In this document: piece by piece, positions 23,576 to 34,527 of the stretch
How the letters are laid out: each line of letters starts with the position of its first letter
Position numbering within the stretch: the stretch's first letter is position 1
DNA from: Sipunculus nudus
Lineage: Eukaryota; Annelida; Sipuncula; Golfingiida; Sipunculidae
Direction: 5' to 3'
DNA: 64,000 bases
Assembly: GCA_026874595.1 (NCBI GenBank)
Contig: CM049317.1
Span: 73,497,118 to 73,561,117 of the forward strand
Notes under the pieces: model-generated
The model's database searches: none
The model's input: only the letters and a program-made list of their open reading frames with translations
Told to the model about the DNA's origin: nothing
Position numbers and translations under genes: made by a program

Positions 23576-23576
<1 letters not shown>
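22622..23576. other. Non-coding stretch, nothing recognised
   Basis: More GC-rich at first, then AT-rich. A 72-codon plus frame (22805-23023) has no recognisable motif. Confidence 0.45.

Positions 23577-23623
<47 letters not shown>
23577..23623. repeat. (TA)n microsatellite at left edge of pogo-like element
   Basis: About 23 TA units ending in the TA target site of the pogo-like element. The matching run at 32816-32872 suggests that the element inserted into a TA tract. Confidence 0.9.
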
Positions 23624-23626
<3 letters not shown>

Positions 23627-24281
23627 TGAAACCCCGTTGTGTCGAACTCGGTTAAGTCAGATCCCGCATGTGTCGAAGTGGAATGTGGGGTCCCTGCAAA
23701 AAACAGTTAAAACCTTATTTAGTTAACTCCGCTTGTGTCGAAGTCGGATGTGTCGAAAACCCTAATGTGTCGAGGTGTTTTGTTGGTCCCCAGCTAAGAT
23801 TTCTATCGCTTAACTCAAAGTTATGTTTGGATAACAGTTATGCAAGGCCCGTCAATCATGCTTTGGCCGTGATGACCGGTCATAATTAAATTATACCGAC
23901 AAGGTTCTCACGCATCAAGTGCGATGGGTCTGTCGCTCGACTCGAGGTCATGCCGCTAAATGTTTTTACAACGGTTGTGCAACCATACCTACGGTCGCGA
24001 TGACCAGTTACATAATTAATACCAGCAAGGATCTCGCTCATCACGCGCGATGGCTGACATACCTAGTCCGCTGTTTACCTATTTGGCCAATTAGTCACTC
24101 ATGATCATGCCTTAATTTCTCTTGAAGACAAAGCCTTAATGAGAAGTTATTGATAAACCAAACATAATCCAACCCTTACCTTTGATAAGTCAAGGAGAAA
24201 CATACTTGGCTCTATATAAAGGGAGGAAGATGAGATCTATATCAGACTGACTCTTATTTACCATAGAGTACGTTATACTGT

Positions 24282-24871
24282 TGTAGCGAACCGGGGTTTC
24301 ACTTCCCAGCGCTATGCGGGTTCGGACTTGGGGGGTAACGACTAACGGTATTTTAGATGACAAAACAGGGCAAAAGTTCATAACTGTTCTGTGCAGCGGT
24401 CACTCCGATTCCAACGAAAGTAGACACGAAGACAGTAGCTTGATTAGAATAATTATTGACAATAAATCATAACAAATTACAGTTATACCAGACTCGGTAT
24501 GATTAATAACACACAATTATACGTTCAATCCACGGGTCCCCGTATCACCTGCTCCAGGGGCCGATTGTCCGCCATGATCTTAAAGCGGTGGGCCGAGATA
24601 TTAAATCAAGCCAATGTTGAGGTTCCTCGCAATGTCACGGCCCGTACTGTGTATAAAATACGTTCACAATACCTAACCTTCACAGATGTATAGTTCACCA
24701 GGCTGGGACACACTTTTTTCTTAGTTCTGTTCACGGTTTTCTCCCCGTCTGATACTGGCCATATCTTCGTGCCTGGATCCCAGCCGCTTCTCTCCTAAAA
24801 CTAGTTCAGTACCGTAAAAACTAAACTGTTACCATAAAAACTTGGCCGACTACCAAGGGGGGGTTGCCACA
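24282..24871 (-). repeat. 3' LTR of the Ty3/gypsy element
   Basis: 590 bp, TGTAGCGAACC to GTTGCCACA on the plus strand, so TGTGGCA...CTACA in element orientation. It is about 98.8 percent identical to 31834-32423; differences include G/C at 24325, G-run length near 24860 and T/C near 24821. Confidence 0.93.
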
Positions 24872-24884
24872 TTCCTCCCCTCTT
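24872..24884 (-). promoter_or_regulatory. Polypurine tract of the Ty3/gypsy element
   Basis: Minus strand AAGAGGGGAGGAA directly precedes the 3' LTR. This is the usual primer site for plus-strand DNA synthesis, and it fixes the element's orientation. Confidence 0.8.
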
Positions 24885-25343
24885 AGACCAAGACCGCCTG
24901 CAGTTTGGTCCAAAACAAATACACTAAATCAAACTCTAAATAGAATTAAATATAACATTAGAACACCCACAACTTCGGTGAGTTCTTACGAATGATAATC
25001 TGGCCAAAAACTATGACATTTTCCTTTCTCAACCGGTCTATAGCTACTAATTGATCCGGCAAGTACTACAAATGATTTGAGCTAAACTTAACAGAACTTC
25101 GATCAATTGGACTGAGGAACATCTCTGGCTAACCTTTATTTCCCTAATAACCTGGTAGTTCTTTAATGGCACATTTCTTCGCCCAAGGGCATACCTATTA
25201 AGTAAGACCGGTACCCTTGGCGGCTCTACCATGTCAACCGATTTACCGAATTTATGAGTCTGGTCACCATAACTCCAATTTCCCCGTCTCTTTGAAAGTG
25301 TCTGTTGGTCATTTAGCCGTTTAATTAGTCCCTTGCCTCTCTC

Positions 25344-26367
25344 TTACAAGTTAAGTCTGTCAACTGGCTTCTTGACACGCATACCCCGGCCTAACTGAAC
25401 ATCATCGGCCTCCGCGCGCACTGTATCATCGCCCATATTTTCATTGTTTGTGTCCTCGCCGATGTACGAGAAGGGCTGTGGAGGAGTTTCAACTTCCCGA
25501 TTGTCCAGGTCACTCCTGGTTCGGGGCTTCCCTTCCTCCGCATCATCCTCTCTACAAGGTTCACTCTGCTGGTCATCACTAACCCCTGGCTCCTCTTGAC
25601 CCACCAACGGATCTCCTAACAACGCATCCTCGTCGCTCTCCTGGTCAGGAGCCTCCGTCCAGATCCAGCTTTCACGGGGTGGATCTCCCAAGTAAGACTT
25701 CAATTGATCCATATGAACAACCTTACTAGGTTTATCTGGGGCCTCTTGAATACGAAGATTGACATCAGTCACCTCATCAGTCACAAGATATGGGCCCGTC
25801 CAACCTCTGCCAAGTTTCTGGTTGCCCTTTGGTGGGTAATAGTACCACACCCAGTTTCCAACGGGAAACTTCCGGTAGATTGCATTAACATCATAGTTGC
25901 GTTTTTGCCGCTCTGCTGCCTGCTTCAGATATTTCCGGGCATACTTATGGGCGAGCATAGTGGCCTCCTTCACCCAGGTCACATACTCGTTTGGGCACTG
26001 GGGTACCTGGTCTTTTGGGGGTCCTCCCATAAGCAAATCTATAGGCATTGTCTTTTCTCTGCCCAGAAATATCAAGTCTGGCGAGCACTTGGTACTGTCA
26101 TGGGCGGTCGCTCGATACGCAGACATCACATATTATAACAAATCATCCCAGTTGTCCTGGTAGTCATTGACGAAACAGGACAACATCTGCAGTAAAGTCC
26201 TATTTGCACGTTCGAAGACCGCATCGCTCTGCGGACGATAGGTACTAGTCCGGGTTTTGTCAATCTCCAGCAACTTACATAGCTGATTCATCAGCTTTTA
26301 CTGGAAATCAGGACCCTGGTCACTGTGCAAAACACGTGGTATACCATATTTCAAGATGAACTCATGC
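25344..26367 (-). pseudogene. Ty3/gypsy integrase, C-terminal part
   Basis: In minus orientation it carries the second half of the integrase core. A SDQGPDF block (about 26325) holds the second catalytic Asp, and RPQSDAVFERANRTL (about 26210) holds the catalytic Glu. Two stops follow, after GPDFQ (about 26300) and at about 26130. The open 261-codon part (26129-25344) continues with MSAYRATAHDSTKCSPD, then a PVGNWVWYYYP block and GPYLVTDEV, which fit the integrase C-terminal GPY/F module. An acidic hydrophilic tail ends at 25344. Clearly part of the same element but not functional as it stands. Confidence 0.88.
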
Positions 26368-26368
26368 A

Positions 26369-27516
26369 TTAACTTTCTGCGATGGTTTGAGCGGTATGGT
26401 CTGGCATTGCATACGCCTCCGCCCACTTTGTGAAGTAATCTGAAATTACACAAATGTACTGATTTCCATTTTCCGTTGTCCTGAGTGGTCCTAATATGTC
26501 CATGGCCACACGCTCCATCCTGTCTCCAACAGGGCTTTGATGAAGTGGTGCTTTACGGGGTCCTGTGCGTGGTTTTCGGCTCGCACACACGTTGCATCTT
26601 TGGCACCATCGTATCACTAACCGCTTGTGACCAGGCCAGTAAAAGCGTTGGCGTACATTGTGTAGAGTTTTGTTATGCCTAAGTGTCCAGCAAGTCTCGT
26701 ATTATGGACAAACTTCATGATTTGTTTTCTCAACGGGCACGGTGTCACGAGTTGTCGGACTTTTGGCATGTCGTTGCTAGGAGCCCACTCTCTATATAGT
26801 AAATTGTTCAGAATCACTAAGTTGTTCCACTGGCTCCATAATGCCTTTAAGTCTCGTGATTCCGTTGCTATCACGGCCCATGGTGGCTTTTGTTTATCTC
26901 TGGTGAGGAGGATTTTTATTTTCGATATCGCAGGATCCTCTTGCTGTAGCTTTTGGAGGGCATCTGTGTCATACTCTTGACACCACTCCTCAAATGACTG
27001 ATGATCTGGGGAGCTTTGAGCGGCATCATTCTCTGTGTCACCAGCCGCTTGACTCCGGGTATGCACGGCAGAGATCTTTCTGGTATCTGGTCTTAAACAG
27101 TCCTCTCTTTTGCACTGACGACATGGAACCCTACTTAAAGCATCAGCGCTGGCATGCTTGGCCCCTGCTCGGGTTTGGATTTCAAACGAGTACATGTCTA
27201 ACACAGTAAGCCATCGTGCTAACATCCCTTTAACGTTCCGAAAGTTCTTTAACCATCTCAGTGACGCATGATCAGTTCGGAGAATAAAGTTTCGTCCCCA
27301 CAAGTAATGTCTAAAATGTTAAATGAATGTTACCACTGCTAAGAGCTCACGTTTAGTGGTACAGTAGTTTCGTTGGGAACGATTTAGGGTCCGGCTGCCA
27401 TAAGCGATAACACGTTCTTTGCCACCTTGAAGTTGGGACAGCACGGCACCCATACCTTCACCACTCGCGTCGGTATCCAAAATAAACTGGTCGTCTTCAG
27501 TTGGATACGACAACAA
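26369..27516 (-). pseudogene. Ty3/gypsy RNase H and integrase N-terminal part
   Basis: Minus-strand pieces 27516-27319, 27303-26617 and 26617-26369. The first two encode RNase H (ILDTDASGEGMGAVLSQ; LRTDHASLRWL; a conserved DALSR block). The integrase zinc-binding region follows, with H...H near 26700 and a CQRCNVC pair near 26600, and then the first catalytic Asp in AMDILGPL and VISDYFTKWAEAY. A stop separates the first two pieces (about 27309-27317), the frame changes near 26620, and it changes again near 26370. Confidence 0.88.
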
Positions 27517-27561
27517 CGGAGCTTCTGTAAGTGCTTTCTTAAGCGCTTCAAATGACTTTTG

Positions 27562-28572
27562 TCACTTTTCAGTCCATTGAAACGATCTCTTTTTGGGGTT
27601 CCCTCTAGTCAAAGCAATCATCGGTGCAGCGATTTCCGAGAATCGGTTGATGTGTCTATGGTAGTAGGCCTCTAAACCGAGAAAACTGCGAACTTCAGTT
27701 AAGCTATTTGGTACTGGCCATTCTTCAACTGCTTTGACTTTGTCGGGGTCACACCTGATACCATCAGCTGACACCAGGTGTCCTAAGAATGTCACACTGC
27801 GTTGGAATAAATGGCATTTCTTTGGTTTCAATTTTAAGTTGGCTTCCCGAAATCTCTGCCACACAGTCATCAAATTTTCTAGCGCATGGTCAAAGTCTTT
27901 TCCGACACATATCACATCATCGATGTAAACAAGACGCTGTCTCCACTGGAGACCTCGTAAGACATTTTCTATCAGGCGTTCGTAGCTCGCGGGCGCGTTA
28001 CACAGGCCAAACGGCATGACCTTGAACTGGTGTAAGCCAAGATGTGTACAAAATGCAGTCTTTTCCTTGGATCCATCGTCCGCCATCTTGAGCTGCCAAT
28101 AGCCTGAGGCCATATCAAGTGTTGAAAACCACTGACTACCGGATAAAGTGTCCAACGAATCATCGATCCGTGGTAACGGATACGCGTCTTTCAGCGTCAC
28201 GCTATTGAGTCGCCGGTAATCGACGCAGAAACGTACACCTCCGTCCTTCTTTGTTACAAGCACTATTGGTGAGGCCCAAGGGCTGTTACTGGGCTCTATA
28301 ATGTCTTGGTCCAGCATCTTTTGGACTTCATTTTCAACTACAGCTTTCTGGGCCTGGGGTACCCGTCGCGGCGGTTGCTTAATCGGCGGGCTACAACCAG
28401 TATCAATGTTGTGTTCGGCCATGTTGGTAAGGCCTAACTTTCCATCTGGTCCCAGAAAGACATCTTGGCACTCAAAAATGGCTGCCTTTAGGCGACTCAT
28501 TTGACTGCAAGTAAGGACATCAGGCACATTGTCGATCAATGGCTGCAGGTAACTGTATGTCCTCATCCACAT
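27562..28572 (-). pseudogene. Ty3/gypsy reverse transcriptase
   Basis: A 336-codon open frame with all main RT blocks in order: SPWASPIVLVTKKDGGVRF, VDYRRLNSVTLKDAYPLPRI, FSTLDMASGYWQ, FKVMPFGLCNAPASY, the catalytic YIDD box (LVYIDDVICVG), the thumb block FLGHLVSADGI and RSFLGLEAYYHRHI. The catalytic residues are intact. A TGA stops it at 27562, shortly before the RNase H. It overlaps the protease frame by 53 bp in a different frame, which I read as a frameshift lesion, not programmed slippage, because the frame change falls inside the linker. Confidence 0.93.
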
Positions 28573-29749
28573 TAAGATGACTGATATCCGTATTGTTGTC
28601 AGTAGGTAGCGGAATAACTTGACCTACCTCTCTAAACTGGGCAATGGGTGTTCCTCTTGCCACTCTGATTGTCTCATTGCTGGGATTTATCACTGTGACT
28701 GGCACAATCTTGTTGGATGTATTAATTACAGTGCTACCAACAAGAAGTCCACTCTCCTTAACATATTCAGGGTCTGGCTCTAACACAGCATCTGTTGGTA
28801 TCTCAGTCCGTAACTTTCCCAGTTTACACGGTATAGTTGCTTCAAACTGTGATGGAATTATCATTGTCTCTTTGACGTGTACCCGAGCGACACTACTGCC
28901 AGACTGATAATGCATTTTATGAGGGACCCCTTTAACAATCACTTCCCCTCTTCTAAGATGGAGTGTGGCATCAAGATGCGTCATCAAGTCAACGCCTATC
29001 AGTCCGGGATCCTCAGCTGGCACAACCACAAATGGAAAGCTCAAGCATTCCCAAGCTATCTCCAGATCAAATATTCCATAGCCTTCGGTGGCCATAGGCT
29101 GTCCAGTAACGGTACCAAATGTCTTGTCTACCGGATACAGTACAGGTCGTGTATGCAAGGACATTCGATCATACAACTCTTTACTGATTATACTGTGAGT
29201 TGACCACATATCAACTAAAAAGTTCACATCAATTCCATTAATGCGTCCAGGCAGGTGCCATCCGGAAGCATCTTTTAATCCACTAGACCATTCAGGTTTT
29301 GAGGTGGTAGCCGCTCTAGGCATAGCCGGTGCACTAGGTGTCAGTGTCGTAGGTGCAGAAACACGTATGCCACCTCCCAGTCTGGCTCTAGTTGCTGAGA
29401 GGCCTAGGTGCCCAATTGTTGTGGACACCTGCTGAAATGATGAACCCGGTGCAATAGGTGCTGATATGTAACTACTTGACGTCCCAACTGGATTACCAAT
29501 ATCCAAGCACACAGGCTGCGGCATGTACCCATGGCAAGTAAGTGGGGCGGGTGGTAACTGCGCGATGGGGTTATAAGTCTCTTGTACTTGAGGTGCCGCA
29601 GCAAATGGCCGTGGGCGCCTGCGATGGGGACAATTTCTTTTGAAATGTCCTGCTCCCCCACAACAAAAGCATATACCAGGCACAAATTGGTGTTTCCTCT
29701 CATTTGCTAACCTTTGTCCTTGGCCAGGGGTCCTCATCTGAGGGGTCAT
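28520..29749 (-). pseudogene. Ty3/gypsy gag zinc knuckle and protease
   Basis: A 409-codon frame. Residues about 28-41 form a CCHC zinc knuckle (CFCCGGAGHFKRNC), the RNA-binding end of Gag. Further on is a retropepsin-like domain with GINFLVD-type context, here FLVDMWSTHSIIS. The usual DTG or DSG active-site triad is DMW in this copy: Asp is kept, but Thr/Ser and Gly are lost. That should abolish protease activity. The frame ends at 28520 just after the start of the RT frame. Confidence 0.88.
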
Positions 29750-30712
29750 GGTTGGCTGACTGACTGGCGGTGACTGTTTATACCCCTCTGTGTTTGCAGG
29801 TGATCAGTCATTGTATTAGCCTTGACCTTGGCTGACCTTGGCTTACTTAAGTTTGATACGCTAGGATGCCGAAAATCAACAGACTCATATTCAACTGCGG
29901 CAGATATCGCTGCCTCTAACGTAGCGGGTCTCGTAAAGTGCACATGCTTTTGTAGCTCATGGTGGTCTAGACCCAAGATAAACTGTTCTATCACCAGCTC
30001 CTGTAATGCATCATAACTTATATTGTATATTGTATGCCTGGCTCGCTATACGTCGTAGTGCATTCGCGTAGTCTCGTAGATTTTCACCAGTTTGTCGCTT
30101 GCGCTTACGGAACTCGTTCTTAAAAGCTGTTTTTCGGTCTTTGGGCGCAAATCTTGACTCTAACGCCGCTTTTAATTCACAAAAGTTTTCGCATTGTTCT
30201 GTGGGAAGATCTCCTAGTACCCGTTGTGCATGCCCAGTTAAACTGGCACCCAGCTGTAAAGCCTTTTCGTCATCATCCCAGCGATTCCACTTTGCAACTA
30301 ATTCAAAATGGCGGATATAGTCCTCCCATTCAGTGGTTTCGCCGTCATATTTGTCCGGTTCTTTACGACCTCTTGGTTTTTGGTCATCACTTTTATTTTG
30401 TGATGTCATAAATGGCAAGTCACATACTCTGTGGCCTAATATCTGTCCCTGGGGTGACCTTGACCCCTGTGCATTCAATGTCAGGTTTACCTGATCTCTA
30501 GGTAAGAGCATATCATCGTCCTCTATCTGTATAATAGCGGAATCAGTGCATGAACTTATTCCATCATTAACCTGACCTTGACCTTTAATATACGGGTTAC
30601 GAAATCTGGCTTGTTGTCCACTTTCAGTCTGTGTTGACTGCACTGGTAATATGGGGGTTGCGACAACCGAAGTCCCGAACAAGTCCACTAGTGATGTCTG
30701 TTGTTGTTTCAT
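29746..30712 (-). pseudogene. Ty3/gypsy gag (capsid region), frameshifted
   Basis: The ATG at 30712 opens a 233-codon frame. After a variable N-terminus it carries a retrotransposon-gag capsid domain (YDGETTEWEDYIRHFE; W/L-rich ALQLGASLTGHAQRVL; TFKNEF-type block; RKRQTGENLRDYANALRR). It shifts frame near 30020 and continues in 29994-29746 (IEQFILGLDHHELQKHV), then shifts again before the zinc knuckle. Gag forms the particle that packages the RNA; this copy is broken. Confidence 0.88.
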
Positions 30713-31809
30713 CTTTAACTATTATTTTATTCTCAATGTCACACAACACAAAATTTCTCTCTTATTGTCAATATCTCTCAATAGATACAATACTCAGTGA
30801 ACTGTCATCAATAATCACACCACACAACTGTGCGATGACATAGTCTCTTTCTCTTCAACAAAACATGAAGGAACTTGTGGTCACTGAGATTATTAACTTA
30901 GTTAAAGCCACCAGACTCATAAACATCCAGGTTAAATTGTTGTGCCAGAGTCAAACAGAGTATAAAATCATTATTGTTACTCAGGCCTATCTCATATATA
31001 GGCATAGTTCCTCTAAACAAATTAAAGGTTCAATACATTAATCACATATAATAAATATGCACATTTGTGTCTACTCATCCAGTGCTGCCACCACAATTAC
31101 CCACATTTGCTAAATTGCAGTACCTGTATCATCAAATTATTATTGATACCAAAATAAAAACAAGTCACTCAATCACTGTGCCCAAATACTCAATACTTAC
31201 TGGGCAAATTACTAAAAACATGCATATTTCTGATTCATTTTGACCACCAAAACAATTTCAAAATATCAGTCAATTGACATGCAACAGTTATACATTGTTC
31301 AGTTTGACAAACAATGAAACATATCAAATGTCAATAATTGCACTGTTTGCTGGTTCCAACACAAAAACTCAAATAACCTTCTCAGGTTTCATTATAAATA
31401 ATATCCCCAGTTAATTTAAAGCAGTGCTCAGCATTAAATAATATTCCTTCTGGACATGGATCAGTGGCACCACCTGCTGGCCTTATCAGTTACCAATGTG
31501 AACCATAGAATTCCAACTTCAAGTCAGTGACGCCATCTGTCTTCTACAACTTGAACTAATCTGTTTCCAGTCTGATTCAATATACGGAAAATTACAAATG
31601 AAGCGGGCAAGTTTTCAGGCTTATCAATGTTCAAAATTTCAATTATAATGTCATCAATTTGCTCCAAATTATCGACGAGTGTACGGGCTACCAAATTCTG
31701 TATCTCTAAATGTACAATTGCAAGCATCACATTTTTACGCTTCCCCGCTGGCTCACAATGAACAGCCTCTTAGAATATGCAATTGTAGCCATCAGATCAA
31801 CCTGTCACC
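30713..31809 (-). other. Leader region of the Ty3/gypsy element
   Basis: A 1.1-kb stretch lies between the primer site and the gag ATG, longer than in most Ty3/gypsy elements. It holds a 68-codon minus frame (31730-31524) of unknown meaning and otherwise AT-rich non-coding sequence. Confidence 0.6.
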
Positions 31810-31828
31810 CCCGCGTGCTGGCTCACCA
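31810..31828 (-). promoter_or_regulatory. Primer-binding site candidate
   Basis: Four to five bases inside the 5' LTR, the minus strand reads TGGTGAGCCAGCACGCGGG. TGG complements a tRNA CCA end. I do not assign the tRNA. Confidence 0.5.
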
Positions 31829-31833
31829 AATTC

Positions 31834-32423
31834 TGTAGCGAACCGGGGTTTCACTTCCCAGCGCTATGCGGGTTCGGACTTCGGGGGTAACGACTAACGG
31901 TATTTTAGATGACAAAACAGGGCAAAAGTTCATAACTGTTCTGTGCAGCGGTCACCCCGATTCCAACGAAAGTAGACACGAAGACAGTAGCTTGATTAGA
32001 ATTATTATTGACAATAAATCATAACAAATTACAGTTATACCAGACTCGGTATGATTAATAACACACAATTATACTTTCAATCCACGGGTCCCCGTATCAC
32101 CTGCTCCAGGGGCCGATTGTCCGCCATGATCTTAAGGCGGTGGGCCGAGATATTAAATCAAGCCAATGTTGAGGTTCCTCGCAATGTCACGGCCCGTACT
32201 GTGTATAAAATACGTTCACAATACCTAACCTTCACAGATGTATAGTTCACCAGGCTGGGACACACTTTTTTCTTAGTTCTGTTCACGGTTTTCTCCCCGT
32301 CTGATACTGGCCATATCTTCGTGCCTGGATCCCAGCCGCTTCTCTCCTAAAACTAGTTCAGTACCGTAAAAACTAAACCGTTACCATAAAAACTTGGCCG
32401 ACTACCAAGGGGGGTTTGCCACA
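31834..32423 (-). repeat. 5' LTR of the Ty3/gypsy element
   Basis: 590 bp, direct copy of 24282-24871. In element orientation it is upstream of gag, so it would hold the promoter. No consensus TATA box is obvious. Confidence 0.93.
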
Positions 32424-32523
32424 CTGTATTACTGCTTCACCATTATATTGTTCGTGTCCTGTTTGCTACGGCGTCGCGGCCTGCTAAGCGTTAGCTTGAT
32501 ATAAAGACCATATAAACCTCGTT

Positions 32524-32526
<3 letters not shown>

Positions 32527-32566
<40 letters not shown>
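32527..32566. repeat. (CT)n microsatellite
   Basis: About 20 CT units inside the right part of the pogo-like element. Confidence 0.95.
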
Positions 32567-32568
<2 letters not shown>

Positions 32569-32815
32569 CACAAACTATTTTTTCTGTTTTTCTGAAATTC
32601 TATGACGATAAAAGATATAGTCTCAACAGAATCAAAGAATGAAAAGAAATAATAATAAGAAATCTAAAGGATTCACGCAAACATTTGTGAGAATTAATAT
32701 AGGCCCTATACATGTGCAGTATTTATCTATAATAATCACGGCTGAAGAAGGTTGAATATAAGGAACACCGGTTGTCTCGAACTACGGTTGTGTCGAAGTA
32801 AACGAGCTTTCACTG

Positions 32816-32872
<57 letters not shown>
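32816..32872. repeat. (TA)n microsatellite at right edge of pogo-like element
   Basis: TA target site, then GTATA and about 26 TA units. Confidence 0.9.
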
Positions 32873-32878
<6 letters not shown>

Positions 32879-33618
32879 TTATTAATGGATTGATCATTTT
32901 TGATCATATTACTGTTTGCTGTGTATGACACAGGCGTATCTCGAAAGTCAATAGAACGCGGATTACGAGTGTTCGCAATAGCAAATTTATCGCAAAATTC
33001 CAGCATCCTACGCAAGAAAAAATTGTCACCCTTCACAAACCTTCCGCAATTCGCAAATTTGCGAATTTTTCGATCACATTGGCCAAGGTGTTCGAGCGTT
33101 GATGTCTTAAATAAACAACGTTACTATAGGGATAGTCTAGACAGTTACGACTCTCACGATGCACACACCTTGCTGCCACGTCTTTACAGAACACAGTTAT
33201 TGTTAACAGGATTCCTAGCACAGGGTAAGTCATAAGTTTAGCACATATTATTGTATTTTTATTATATCATCTGGTTACTGTAAATAGGTATTCACACTTA
33301 AGTCAGATATCAGTAATGAACAGGTCATTCCATTTTCTCCAGAGTTCCATTGTTCTTACATGTATGGCTTACAACCTTCTAGGAGAACCATTACGTTATT
33401 CTTATTATTATAATCAGGACTGTATGTTCTCTATATCTCTCCTTAATGTGTATATGTCTCATAGACATGTTGGTATCACAGTATTTATTATTTGTACTAT
33501 ATTTGTAGAATCCACATCGAACATCATACTACTGAATCCACAGATGAATAAACGACTATTCCTCCAAAGTACTGAGTTGTTCTTGTTAAGCTGCTCTCTA
33601 GTACGTGAGGGAGACGGT

Positions 33619-33621
<3 letters not shown>
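32873..33621. other. Non-coding stretch, nothing recognised
   Basis: Frames of 111 and 135 codons on the plus strand have no known domain; the second runs into the next (TA)n tract as YIYI. Confidence 0.4.

Positions 33622-33683
<62 letters not shown>
33622..33683. repeat. (TA)n microsatellite
   Basis: About 30 uninterrupted TA units. Confidence 0.95.
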
Positions 33684-33685
<2 letters not shown>

Positions 33686-34043
33686 TACTCCCGTTTATTT
33701 GCCTTTGTCGGGGTAGGCGATAGGCTGGGGCACATCACCGTGGTTTTTGGCGCCATTTCCTGATCTAAGTTAATTAAGTTGTTTAAAAACAATGACTACT
33801 CAGTCATTATTCACTAGAATTACTCGGTAAAACAGGTGTGAAACCCACTGGTACTTAACCTGCTCGCTAACATCGGTAAACTGGCGAAAAGCAGATTTAT
33901 GGGCATAACGTTTGGCCGCGGACGGCGGATAGCGAGTTTGGCGAATGAAGGAGATAAATACAAAGAAGGGATATCGAGATAGATTTAATTGTTGGCAAAA
34001 GGCGAGTTTTTTATATTCTCGCAGACTGCGAGTATATGAAGAC

Positions 34044-34046
<3 letters not shown>
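33684..34046. other. Non-coding stretch between two (TA)n tracts
   Basis: No gene or RNA recognised. CGAG/GCGA words give short imperfect repeats. Confidence 0.45.
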
Positions 34047-34112
<66 letters not shown>

Positions 34113-34113
34113 C
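34047..34113. repeat. (TA)n microsatellite
   Basis: About 26 TA units, a TTTA break, then five more. Confidence 0.95.
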
Positions 34114-34437
34114 TACTTAAGTATGCTTTATTTTATTTTATTTTTTATATTTTATTCTTTTTTACAGATATATTTCCTTACCCTGTCTTTCCCTTGATGC
34201 AGATTTTCTGATACATGAAACAAAAACTTCAAACGCCCTTTTTTCACACACGCATGTACGGGAAGGAAAACATCATAGCTGGTCTTCTAAATGAGTTGAT
34301 GTAATGAAAAACTAACAAATACAAGCCCATTTCTATGTGTTAAGTAGCTTCTGGACTGGCGTTGGGCGTGCCTATCACATCACAGCAACGAGAAACACCT
34401 TTTCATTTTGGTTGCATAATCCACGCAAGACACTCCA

Positions 34438-34475
34438 TATATAAACTCTGGGATCGATATCGTTATGCTCACTCT
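34438..34475 (+). promoter_or_regulatory. TATA box and initiator, candidate promoter
   Basis: TATATAAA at 34438-34445 is followed 33 bp downstream by an initiator-like TCACTCT centred on the A at 34471. That is the standard TATA-to-start distance for RNA polymerase II. The surrounding sequence is more balanced in base composition than the AT-rich flanks. A short exon with a consensus donor follows. The downstream gene is most likely the GPCR at 43819 (inferred). Confidence 0.5.
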
Positions 34476-34527
34476 GTTCACAGACCGCAGACCGTATAAG
34501 GCAAGCACGATTAACTGGCACAGCAAG
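34471..34527 (+). other. Candidate 5' UTR exon 1 of the GPCR gene
   Basis: Runs from the predicted start A to CAGCAAG, followed by the strong donor GTAAGC (34528). It has no ATG, so it would be untranslated. The first strong acceptor next to a coding frame downstream is TTGTTGATTTTAG at 43798-43810, just before the GPCR start. This implies an intron of about 9.3 kb (34528-43810). The link is inferred from splice signals only. Confidence 0.4.

Larger units (their letters stand above)
24282..32423 (-). mobile_element. Full-length, decayed Ty3/gypsy LTR retrotransposon
   Basis: An 8142-bp element read on the minus strand: LTR, leader, gag, protease, RT, RNase H, integrase, polypurine tract, LTR. 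That domain order is Ty3/gypsy. The two 590-bp LTRs differ at about seven positions. The flanking direct repeat is CTGT (24278-24281 and 32424-32427), or ACTGT if the last LTR base is shared. No frame resembling an envelope gene lies between the integrase and the 3' LTR. Frameshifts or stops break gag, the protease/RT junction, the end of RT, RNase H and the integrase in at least four places, so this copy cannot make a full polyprotein. Confidence 0.93.
23624..32815. mobile_element. Pogo/Tc1-like TA-flanked element, split by a retrotransposon
   Basis: The left end starts CAGTGAAACCCCGTTGTG and the right end finishes GAGCTTTCACTG. Both are bounded by TA (23622-23623 and 32816-32817). TGTGTCGAA words recur near both ends (five on the left, two on the right). 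CAGTGAAACCCC-type ends with a TA duplication are typical of pogo/Tigger-like members of Tc1-mariner. Its own sequence is 23624-24281 plus 32424-32815, about 1.05 kb, without a transposase, so it is non-autonomous. The rest is the inserted Ty3/gypsy element. Confidence 0.6.

Noticed and set aside
24885-25343. Possible envelope gene downstream of the integrase
   Set aside because: Only about 460 bp, with no long frame, signal peptide or membrane segment between the integrase tail and the polypurine tract.
25704-28019. Plus-strand ORFs of 60 to 144 codons
   Set aside because: They are antisense shadows of the retrotransposon pol region.
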